A stretch of DNA of 64,000 nt, taken from Sclerurus mexicanus (taxonomy: Eukaryota; Chordata; Aves; Passeriformes; Furnariidae). The notes under the pieces were generated by a model. The model had not been told where the DNA came from. It made no database searches and saw only the letters and a list, made by a program, of their open reading frames with translations. Below, piece by piece: positions 50,546-60,700 of the stretch. Within the stretch, counting starts at the first letter, position 1. Every line of letters begins with the position of its first letter. A program made the position numbers and the translations under genes. The DNA lies in assembly GCA_013396755.1 (NCBI GenBank), contig VWZF01002534.1, positions 960,379 through 1,024,378 of the forward strand. Direction: 5' to 3'.

Positions 50546-53363
50546 CTGTTTCCAGCGAGCCAAACAGATGATCGTGTTTTGTTCTGTTTTCCTTTCCCTC
50601 AGATCTTGAGCTCCCAGAGGAAAATGAATACAAAAGAAATCCCGTAATTGATTCAGCACATTTTTCTCACCTTTTTAGCTCGCACCCATTCTCATCTTTA
50701 CCTCTCTGATGCAAGTCGCTACTCCCTACCTTGCCAGCAAATACAAAAAAAAAAAATTGATTTTGGCAACGCTTGTGTTGCTTTCCAAAAAGCACAATAA
50801 CACAAGTCTTGAAGAACAAGTAGAAATAATTTTTACTTCAAACATCAACAGTGACCACTGAATCCTTCCCCCAACTTTTCTGGGGCGAATCCCTGGAAAC
50901 ACTGCGAGGAAAACTACCAGGAGCGACTCTCAGCAGCCTTCCCAGGATCTTATCAACCTCTATCTTCCAGACAAAGCCACTAAGTACAGGCGTTTGTCTG
51001 GCGGACAATACGAGGATTCCCCGCTATTGGAGCTAAAAAAGAGTACTTGAGGCTCCGAAGGGAGACCCTACTACTCACACAGAAACATGCATAGTTTTTC
51101 TCCTCCTTTAACATCCTCCCAACGACCTCATACACATGCAGATGTGCCCTGTCTGCGCTCCGGGATGAGACCTTACCTTTACCCAGGTAACGGTGCCGGC
51201 AGGTCCTGGAGAAGGAGCAGCAACCCAGTAAGGCTCACAAAAACGCGTTTCGGGTTTATATCTGCCGCCCCGCTGAAGCCAATCGGCCCAAAATCCAGCT
51301 GATCCCACTTACTCAGGTGACCTCACAGCCTAATTCCTAAACGCTTTAACCTGGTTTCCAGGAATGTGTGAGGTCTGGAAAACAGGAGCCTCTGCAGTAA
51401 GACCAAAATGGTAGCTCTACGTGATGCCTCTGTCCACATCACACCTTTGAGTCGCAGTAACTGGTTACAGACCAGCAAAAACCTATACATTTTTACCTTA
51501 ATATAAAAAGACCTCAGCAGTACAAGGGCTTTTTCCTCTTATGAGGGCAGGGCCAGAACCCACCTGCACCTGCGCTGGTGTTTTCAGTGCTGTCCCCACA
51601 GGTGTTTCTTGTTAAGTTGTAAAGAGCCAGAGCCCCACCCAGGTGTTTCTGGTTTAGAAAATACCCTTCTTTTTTTTCCTTAAATGCCAACGGTTACATG
51701 GCTTTGGATCTCTGATGTAAGACCCCCATGAGGAGAGGTTTGGTGGTCATTGCTTTCTTAGGAACACCAGCATAGATGTCCAAGCACTGGACGGTGGCTT
51801 CTGGCAGTTTGGGACCTGCCCCGGCTGTCACTGACATGTTAACCATCTGATTCCCTCTGCCCCTGTGAAAACACTGTTTCCTGGCATCTCCAGCTCTGAA
51901 CATCCTGCAGCTTCTCTCATGTTTTCTCTGGATTTCACCACACCTTAACCTTAAATATAGAGCACCATTTTGGGGCAATTAGAGATTCTTAATTAATTAG
52001 AGTTATGGATTTAAGGATTCAAAGCCTGACAAATGAGCTCAGGCAAATTTTGCTGCAAGAGTTGGAGAAAATTACTGGTCCCAGGAACCTGCCCTCCCTT
52101 TCTGCTAGAGCTTAATTACTGTTTCTCTTGCAGAGCCAAAAATACGTGTGGCTGCATCCCAACTGCTCCAGCATCATCCAGCTGCCAGGCTGCACCAAGG
52201 CATGGGCTGGGCTTTGTCTTGGTCCTTGGGCCCTTCCTGACCTTCCAGCAACAGCCTGACACAATGTAAAGAGCACCTTACAAAGGCAAATTAATGCATT
52301 TCACTCAACGTGCCTCAAAACTTGTACTCTTCGAGTAGTTTGGTTTTTTGTTTTTTTTTTTTTTCCTCTGTGGAGTTGGTGTGATGAAAAGGGGGAAAGC
52401 CAGGATGAATATCTGGTGTTTTCTGCTCCCAGACAAGCACCATCCTACCAGAGGGCTGATATTAAGTATTTTCCATTCTCTCTGCTTTAGCATCCCTGTT
52501 TTCAGCAAGGGAGCTGGCAGAATTTTAGACCACTGAAGAACTCTTTCAATTAATTAGAAATGATTCTTTTATTGCAATGATCAGACGAAGAAAAACACTC
52601 AGTTTCCAACCCTTAGTTTAAACTGTTACTTTCTCCTTGTTTATGCTGAGTGACTTGGAAACACAAACTCTAAAGCTCACCTGAAAGATTTGTTCTGGTA
52701 TTTGCTTCATTGTCCCTCTCTGAACTTTCTGCTGCATTCATGAACGAGTGTTGTGGCACCGAGCGAGTGCCTGTATTATTACACAGTTTTAATTTTAAAT
52801 GATGGGTAAAAATGTAGATCACATGGAATATTTAGGGAATGTGTGTCATGGAATAGTAGTTGCCTGTGAGCAAGGCATTCACAAGGCCCAGTTAAAAAGG
52901 CCTGTTTAGGCAAAAGAGAGGAAAAATGGAATGTTTGTGGCCAGCCCTTACACAACAATGGTACATGGAAACCAGCTGGAACACCCTTGTAGGACATCCA
53001 GTGAATGCAAAGGGGCATCTGAAACCGGGGAAAGCTCATTTATATAACCCTGTGAAAGTGAAAATGGAAGAGGGAGACGGCAGCAAATGATATGGAGCAG
53101 AGCCTATTTGTTAAAAAATGATTCCAGCGCAGGCCCGGGGTAATTCCGGCAGAGATGGTCGCCCATGCCATTCCATGGATCTTGGGATGTTAGGGCACAG
53201 GCAGTAGGAAGAGCCTGGCACCAGAGCAATGTCCTGACAGACCACAGCTGGTTTGGGTAACACAGATTTCACAGGATCTCTGACTGTGGCCAGGGTTTGG
53301 CAACAGATTCCCCTGGGCATGGTCCCTGTGCATTTCCCATGTCTCAGCACCAGACCTTGGATA

Positions 53364-53411
53364 ACAATCCCAAGGGGACCCCGGGTCACAATTCCAAGGG
53401 GACCCCGGAGC
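53364..53411. repeat. Two-copy 24-bp tandem repeat
   Basis: Two adjacent 24-base units sharing CCAAGGGGACCCCGG and differing at three positions. Each unit contains a GGGGACCCC palindrome. Probably a local duplication. Confidence 0.9.
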
Positions 53412-54881
53412 ACCTGGAAAAGCTGGCTCCAGGTTCCCCCCAAAAAACCTGCAAATATCAAATGAGTGGAAACATGTTACACTTGGGAGATTTCTTTTAG
53501 CGAGAGGGAAGCATCTTTGTCCCTAACCTCATGTTCTGTTAGTGAGGTAACAGTTTGGGGACGAAGTCTTAAAAGCACCCTATGGTTTTTTTTAAAGTAA
53601 AATAAAATCGAGTAATCCAGCTGTTATTGCAGAACATCTCCCAGAAGGCAGCCCAGGCCCACTGTCAGGACCAAGGCTCTCCACCATTGGGCCAAAGCAA
53701 CTGTAAGAATGTACATAAAACATTGCGTGCAGGAACAAAGAGTGAAGAAGGGCTGCAACAAACAAGCACAGCAAGTGAGAGCCCCTTCAAGGTGCATTGC
53801 TGGGTTTATTCCTATTGCACACGTCTGAGGGAACAGGCAGCAGCAGGGCTGCAGCCAAGAGTTGGGGTGAAACAAATCATAAACAGTGAAATAAGTGGTG
53901 GGCAAAGAAAAGCTGGAGTCAAAAATGAAGTTAGCTGAAATCAGTTACTAAAGACAGAAGGTAATTTTTTTTTCTTGTTTTATCCATCATTATTTCTCTC
54001 CGAAGCTGTGAACACTAACAAAAAAAGAAAATTAAAAATTCTTTTTAAACTGAAAGCAACAGTTCCATGAAGTCATGTGGTTTCAGGAGCTGGAGTCTTG
54101 AATAATCCTCAGGTTTGCAGCATATTTTCATTTATACAATGGCCAAACCCCTTCCTTTTCTGGGTGAAAGGCAATGGAAAAGATTGGGCAGAGTCATTTG
54201 AACAGTTCATTTTCAAAGGACATGAAAAATGGAGTTTCAGAAGAGTCTTACATTGGAACTTATTTTCACCAGTTTGGGATTAGTCTATGTAAAACCAGTA
54301 AAAAACATAAAGGGAGAAGCAAACAAATTCCTTCTCTTGTGTTCAGAGAACCCTGCTTTTTGGAACCCCCAAGAAGTTACTACTGTGTTACCGTGTTCCT
54401 TAAGATGAATAATTATGTGTGAGACACATTCAGATCAGTTTAACTGTTCTCTTCAGTGAATGGAGCAGGAGACATTGTCCTTGTTTCATGTTACTGGCAC
54501 AGCTGAGAAGGTAGCTGAGCCTCCAAATAATGTAGCAACTAAAATATACAGTAGGGAAAAGCATTAAGGTAATGGAAACTCGACATTTCTAATGTTCCAA
54601 GCACATGAATAGAACCCAAGTCAGTACATTAGACAATTGACTGGCTTTGCTTGAATGCACGCAGGAATAAATGGAAACATCCTTATTTCCTATCCCAAGG
54701 GGCAATTATTTCACAGCCTGGTTTTGTGCATTAATAAAAAGCAAGATTCCATTGTCTGGGAGCTAAAATATCTTACTATATGTGCTGTATAAGCAGTCCA
54801 GCAGCAGAAACAGGAAAAAAGAACAGAAATCAAGCATTGCATTTTCTAAACAAGCTCTTCCCATACGCAGCATTTTTCTGT

Positions 54882-54901
54882 ATATATATATATATATATA
54901 A
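54882..54901. repeat. (TA)n microsatellite
   Basis: Uninterrupted TA dinucleotide tract of about ten units, following CTG and ending before ATCG. Likely length-polymorphic. Confidence 0.9.
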
Positions 54902-56018
54902 TCGATAAAAACACATTCTCAGAACGGTATATTGTTTGTGTATTTTCGAAGTTCTGTTAGTAATCCTATGTCCTGGCTGCTCCCATGCCTACAGATGGTC
55001 CAAAATGCTCTTTTCTGAAATGCTCCAATGAGTCTAACAAATGCAAAGACTGGAATTTCACACCTCTTTAGGAGAGAAGGGGACTGGATTGCAACTCAAA
55101 AATCAGCTTTCTGCCCACTCATCTCTGCGAGTCATTCATTTCTTTGAGCTTCCCTCCCCTCTCTTCTCCCTGCACACCTTCAGTGGTTTGTCTTTATCCT
55201 TTAAAGGAAAAGGGAGAACATAAAAGTAATTCCTGAACAAAGCATTCAGAAATTGTAGATATTGCCCCTTCTGCACGTCTGTGGAAGAAACAGTGCCATG
55301 ATGTGAACCCAACTCTAACTCCCAGTCACAACCCAGCGTCCCCACTCCTGTTTGCCCAGGCCACTGTGGATTGATCAGGTGTCCAAATTCCAAGGACCCA
55401 CCAAAGCCCAGATTCGTGTTCCTTTTTCAGAAAGCGCTGAAAGGAAAATTCCAGTTTCTCTTCGGGGAAGTTTGTCTGGTAGTTTTGCATCAGAGACACC
55501 AAACCCCCCAGACCCTGCCTCGCCACTACGGCACAAACAACTTTGGGGACTTCCTGCAAAACATAAACTTCCTCAAATCAGTAAAGCTGGGCTGAAACCA
55601 GATGGGAGACCTATCAAATTTCACACCCCAGGTTTTTGCAAATATTTGTCGTTAGAGACAGATTATTCCAATAAAGGCAGATTCACTAGGAGACAAAGCT
55701 GGTAGGATTGATTTTTATTAAGCAGCCTTGCAGTTGGTGTTCCAGCCGCCTATTTAAGCGGGCAGCAGGCAGGATAATGACATCTTAGGAAGGGGAAAAA
55801 AAAGGATTCTTGGAGATACAGAACTTGTTTAATTGAAACCATTAGTTTTACTGGCAAACAGCTTCATATTTCTGTTCTGTTAATCCGAACAAAGTGCTGC
55901 AATTATGACTCAATACATAATGTCCTCTAGTGCTACTCGCCCCACATTCCCCAAGTATAGAAAGAAAACAGAACTGTTTTCAGTTAACAAAACATTCCAT
56001 GCTTCTATCCAGAATACT

Positions 56019-56024
56019 TTTATT
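56019..56024 (-). promoter_or_regulatory. Candidate distal polyadenylation signal of TFAP2C
   Basis: AATAAA on the minus strand about 1.4 kb after the stop codon. Downstream on the same strand is GT/T-rich sequence (TGTTTTGTTAACTG, then TTCTGTTTTC) that could serve as the downstream element. It is chosen over the neighbours because of this context and the expected UTR length. Confidence 0.5.
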
Positions 56025-56375
56025 ATATGGTTATCATATACATCAGAATTATATTGGGAACATTTACAAGTATGTAAAGAGAGCTCAGAACCTCCATTAT
56101 TCACATACACACTAACTCACACACTCGTTTTGCATGTCTAGTCAGTTATCAGGTGAATGATGCACAAAATTATTGCTTTGTGAACAAACACCTCAGATTA
56201 AATCTAATCTTCAGTGGCAAGAATTGAGATTAAAAAAAAAGTCTTAAATACCCTGTATAACATACCTGTGCATAAACCTAAAGATATGTTTAGCTTACCC
56301 ATTACCTTTGAAATACTTACCAAAATTAAAATTTGAAACCCATTTATAAAAAAAAAGTATTAAAAAGTTCACCAT

Positions 56376-56418
56376 TATTTACAAATCCGATTAAATTACA
56401 CATAAATAAATATTTACA
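56376..56418 (-). promoter_or_regulatory. Pumilio elements and AU-rich element in TFAP2C 3' UTR
   Basis: On the sense (minus) strand, TGTAAATA occurs at 56418-56411 and again at 56383-56376; both match the Pumilio consensus TGTANATA exactly. Directly after the first copy is ATTTATTTA (56411-56403), an overlapping AU-rich destabilising element. That such elements recruit PUM and ARE-binding proteins is established; action on this mRNA is inferred. Confidence 0.55.
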
Positions 56419-56939
56419 TTCAACACACTGCTTCCCTTAATACACATAAAGCCTCCCTGGAAAGATTTTTTGGCCTTAATAGGCAAAAAAAAAAAAAAGT
56501 AAAAAAAAAGAAAGTTATGTGCCTATTCTTTCAAGTTTCCCCCCCAATTTAAAAAACAAGACAATATAAATATGTGAATAAAGCTGCAATATCCTTAGAC
56601 ACAGAAAGTGAATTTTCTAAAAGCATTTGCATTTTGAACTATTCCTCGTTAAAAAAATACCAAGATAACATTAACTGCAGCCAACTGTCACTGCAGTTTT
56701 TAAAAGCCTGAATATTTCCATAAAAAATAAGCATGTCAAATGCCATCAGATAACTTTTTAAGTCTAGCAGGATTTTAGTACTCTCCTATGGTAATCTGAA
56801 AACAATGGTGAAGAAAAAAAACCCAACAAAATAAAACAGAACAAATAAAAAAACCCCCCATAGAATAATCTTACTATTTTCAGCTGTTTATAAAAAAATT
56901 TTAATGTACATAAATCTATATACCATAGTTTAATACTGC

Positions 56940-56945
56940 TTTATT
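56940..56945 (-). promoter_or_regulatory. Candidate proximal polyadenylation signal of TFAP2C
   Basis: AATAAA on the minus strand about 480 bases after the stop codon, in the context CAATAAAGC. If used, the resulting short UTR would lack the Pumilio and AU-rich elements near 56.4 kb. An octamer CAGTATTA, the seed match of the miR-200b/c/429 family, follows at 56938-56931 and would be close to the cleavage site. Confidence 0.35.
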
Positions 56946-57424
56946 GTTACTGTTGCGTTTAGAGAGAATAAAACCCTGCCATTGTATCAGAGAACAAACA
57001 GGCTTCCCATCTAAAATGTGTGTCTTAAAAACTATCCACGAAGCTGGTCACCACTAGATACTCAGGTGTGGAGAAGAAATCTAGATATATCTCTCTGTAT
57101 AATTTCCATCAACCCCCCTTTATAGCACCACTTTTACAGCAAAGGATTCAATACACTTGTACCAAGTACTTATCTTCAGGGAATTGCTTCCACTGAACAG
57201 GGGTACTGCAGCTTTTAGACAGACTTGTCTCACGGATCCAGGAGGAGTGAAGATCCTGAATGGTATTTTTCCCCTTTTTCCCCTCCGTTCTTTAAAAGAA
57301 AAAAAAAAGACAAAACCAAAAGGAAAAAAAAAACAAAAGCAACAAACCCAAATCTCTATGTTCCCCCTGGCAAGAGAAGATCCCAGTCTGTGTTTAGGAG
57401 GAAGAGTAAAGTCTGGTTTCCCTT

Positions 57425-57710
57425 TCACTTCCTGTGCTTATCCATTTTATCCATGGTTTTGTTGGTTTCTGCGGGGCTCTGGTCGCCAGCGTTCATGTAG
57501 GATTTGTCTGCTATTTTTAATGCTTCATTTAGGTAGTTCTGGACGGATGTCATGGCAGCACAGATGGCAGCGCTCCCAAAGCCGTGTGTGATGAGGCTAA
57601 AGTGAGTCAAACAGCCCTGGATGCCAGGGTCCAAGATGGGACTGGGTCTTGTGTTCCCAAGAGGAGTTCTGTCCTGAGTGAGGAGGTCTGTGAATTCCTT
57701 ACAGATCTGC
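57425..57710 (-). CDS. TFAP2C: TFAP2C terminal coding exon 7
   Basis: Acceptor TGTCCTGCAG precedes an exon of 286 coding bases ending in TGA at 57427-57425. It encodes QICKEFTDLLTQDRTPLG, the second amphipathic helix (HFSLITHGFGSAAICAAMTS, VQNYLNEALKIADKSYMN) and the tail GDQSPAETNKTMDKMDKHRK. An open frame runs a few codons upstream into the intron, but the splice acceptor and the phase of exon 6 set the true boundary. The middle part (PLGNTRPSPILDPGIQGC) looks more like the alpha and beta paralogues than mammalian gamma does, as I recall those proteins. Confidence 0.97.
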
Positions 57711-60700
57711 CTGCAGGACACAAAGGGATCACGCTTTACCCCACGGTGGGAATTTATGCAAAAGCAAAGAAATACATAAAAATAACAGTCTGTATCAAAT
57801 ACCTGGCGGTTATGGGGGAATTAGAGAAATTCGGTACTGCCTCAGCAGCGGTGTCTAAAATTAAAGCCTGTTTATTAGCACCACTTTCTGATGAACCTTC
57901 TGTTCCACCCACATCACCAAAACACCGCAAAATCATCTCCCCACCTCTGGTGCCTGCCTGGCTCTGCATCATTTGCTCTAGATTTTAAGGAGGGAGTGGG
58001 AATTCCGTGCTAGTTTCTATGAGAACTCTCACAGCTGCAGTCAAGTGATTTGGAAGGACTCGAGCAGCTGAGCAGGGGGTTCAATTTAGTTGTGTATATT
58101 CTGTGTACATGCCCCCTTCAAGAGAGACTGAGGCCCTGATCCTGCAAACACTAACACATATGCCTGGCAAAACACGAGTGCTTAATAATGCTCCAGCATA
58201 TGTTGTTTGCTGCTTGTAAATCTGTCCCCTCGAAGGGATTTCACAGGAGCTGAGCAATCTGAATCATCACTTGATCAGAATTTCTCAATCACAAACGTCC
58301 TCCAGATGATTATTATTAGTGCCAATCACAATACCAATAACGAAAATACTGAGGAGCAGGAAGAGCAGTGCTCAGGAAAAATTACCATCATGTTCAAACT
58401 ATAGGAAAGAGACTAGATTTCAAAATTTATAGGAGATATATTCTTGTAAAAGATCTCTTTTTACAAGAAGGCTGGATTAATTCAGCAACAGGAATGTGTT
58501 TTGCATGCCTGATCTGAGCCCAAAGTCAGGGCTAACACTGCAGTTTAAGCAAATTCTTCTCAGCTTCTCTGCAGAGCAAAGGTGCTGTCAAACACAGGGA
58601 ATTACATTGAGCCCAAACCAGAAAACATCTCAGACCAGAACAAATCATAAACTGGAGCTCTGTTAAACCTCAATCCGGGAGAGGAACCTCAGCATGGGGA
58701 AAGGAACAGCCAGCACACTCCAGCCACCAGTTTAAGATAAGCTTAGCGCAGATATTTCCTACCAGAGACCTGTTCAGGACATGGTTTATTTACAGGTACA
58801 AAATATCTGCAGAGCAGCCATAACAAAGCTTCTCCTCCTGGCCCTTCCTTCCCTCTTTGTCAAGGTTTGTAATAGGAATTTAGTTTTAAGCACAGGGACT
58901 TTCCACACCTACCAAAGGATGGCTTCCTGTGAACTATAAAAATCTTTAGCCATATTAGGGAAAAAGGGACTATCCAGTTCTTGACTCCCAGTGTCCCAGG
59001 GGAAAGCTTCGTGCTGCTACTGCCAAAGGCAGGCAGGAGGACACAGGGCTGGGCTGAGCTTCCCTTGCCCCCAGCACGCCCACCGCTAACTCTGCTTGGA
59101 GACACTGGGGATACAGAGATGAGTGAACCATCTCCTGCTCCCAGTCCTGACACTGGTCCACATTCCCAGGCCACACCTGCTCTCCAGAACCTCAACGCTG
59201 TCAGATCCAGGGACACCTTTCCTTAGAGATATACTTGTCCAGGTACAGGACTTTTTCCTGATGATTTTAGTACAGTTTAAAGCAGTTTGGACCGGCTCTG
59301 TTCTATTTTCGAGTTATCCTACAGGGTTGTTACTATTATTATTGGTTCAGACTAAAATAACTGCTGCCATAGTTGAATTCAAACCAAAACCAAAACAAAA
59401 AGAATTGCTTCATCTCCCCAGTTAAAATTACACATGAAAATGTACCAAACTGTCCCCCAGTCACAGATACTCGTGGTCAGACAAAAGCATGTTTAAAAGA
59501 GGAGGGGAGGGAGGGGGGGAAATCCAAGCTGAAAACTTACTTTGCAGCAAGAAGCATGTTCTTCCTGTTTGCCATTTCATTGCGGCCCATGTGTGGTCGG
59601 GTTAAATACTCAGCCACTGCTTTGGAAGGAAACTCTGTCTCACACACATAGCCAAAGTCACGAGCAAGATGTACAGCTTCACCTGGCGAGGGTAGAAGAG
59701 TGCTTGTTAAATGGTGTAATATCTATTTACCCGAAGAAAATCAGGGGAATTAAGGAAAAAACCTGCTGTGGACTTAAGTGTATTCCTGTTTCAGAAAAGG
59801 ACACTGTGTTACCACTATATCACTCATTACCATTTTCTAATTGATGGATCAGTGTTTCTTTCTAAGTTTGCATTGAGGAAAAAAATATCTGCATGGTGAC
59901 TGCTACAAAAGAGGATTCTCTTGCTTTTATACTAGAAAGAAAAACTGTCTCTCTCCAGAATAACTACACAGCAAAAAAGAGAATTCAGTTGAGAACAAAC
60001 TATCCACTGATATTTAAGAGTATCTGGCAATTAAATTAAACTAGTTTGTTATAAAAAAATTCAGTTTAGTATGTTTTCTCCTTTTTCATAAGCATTTTCA
60101 CATCGAAAACAAAGTTGCAAGGTGTGTAATTACACCACTTTTTCTTCATTAAAGCAATTTCATCAGGCCTACAAAAAAGGGATTGACCTGGTCAGTGTGT
60201 TACCTGCAAGGTCCCTGTGTGCACGTGCACACGCACCAGCTCTCTGAAACCCAGCTTCCAAGGAGAGGTTTTAAATGGAAGCTGCTGTATTATTGGAGCT
60301 GATGTATTAGTGAATTACCATTTAAGTATTGTTAGATCATTTCTCATTTTTCTTTTCAGGTGCTGCTTTTATTCCTATTAAATTGTACCGCTACCAGGAG
60401 CTGCTTTAAACAGAAACACCAAACATAAACCACACACAATATATATACACACCCTTCAAGTCAGCTTAACTGACAGAGGGTCCACAAAACATGGTACAGA
60501 TTAAAGGGGCTCCAGTTTCCTATCAGGAAGTCAAAAGCTATAAATCTCACTTTATATGCTTGTTTATTAGAACAGCTTCTGAGGATACCGCTGAGGGAGG
60601 GCCAGGCAGTGGAGTCAGCTGCCCCAGACTTTAAAAGTTCCCCAATAAGGAACCAAACCCACTAATGTGAGCAGTTTCACACCTTTTACCATCCCTGCAC

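Larger units (their letters stand above)
50546..55999. other. Immediate downstream flank of TFAP2C
   Basis: Mostly AT-rich unique sequence with a long T run at about 52348-52365, the 24-bp tandem repeat and the (TA)n tract. A CpG-keeping part at about 51050-51310 (GGTAACGGTGCCGGCAGG, AAAACGCGTTTCGGG) may be regulatory. No second gene is visible. Confidence 0.6.
56000..57424 (-). other. TFAP2C: TFAP2C 3' UTR (3' end inferred)
   Basis: AT-rich sequence after the TGA with several U-rich tracts on the sense strand and no coding potential. The most plausible end is after the AATAAA at 56024-56019, which is followed by TGTTTT-rich sequence on the sense strand. This gives a UTR of about 1.4 kb, close to what I recall for mammalian TFAP2C. 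A shorter form could use AATAAA at 56945-56940 and a longer one AATAAA at 55719-55714. No transcript data were available. Confidence 0.6.

Noticed and set aside
57711..57721. In-frame extension of the last TFAP2C exon into the intron with a GTG start
   Set aside because: The CAG acceptor and the phase left by exon 6 fix the exon start at 57710; the extension is intronic.
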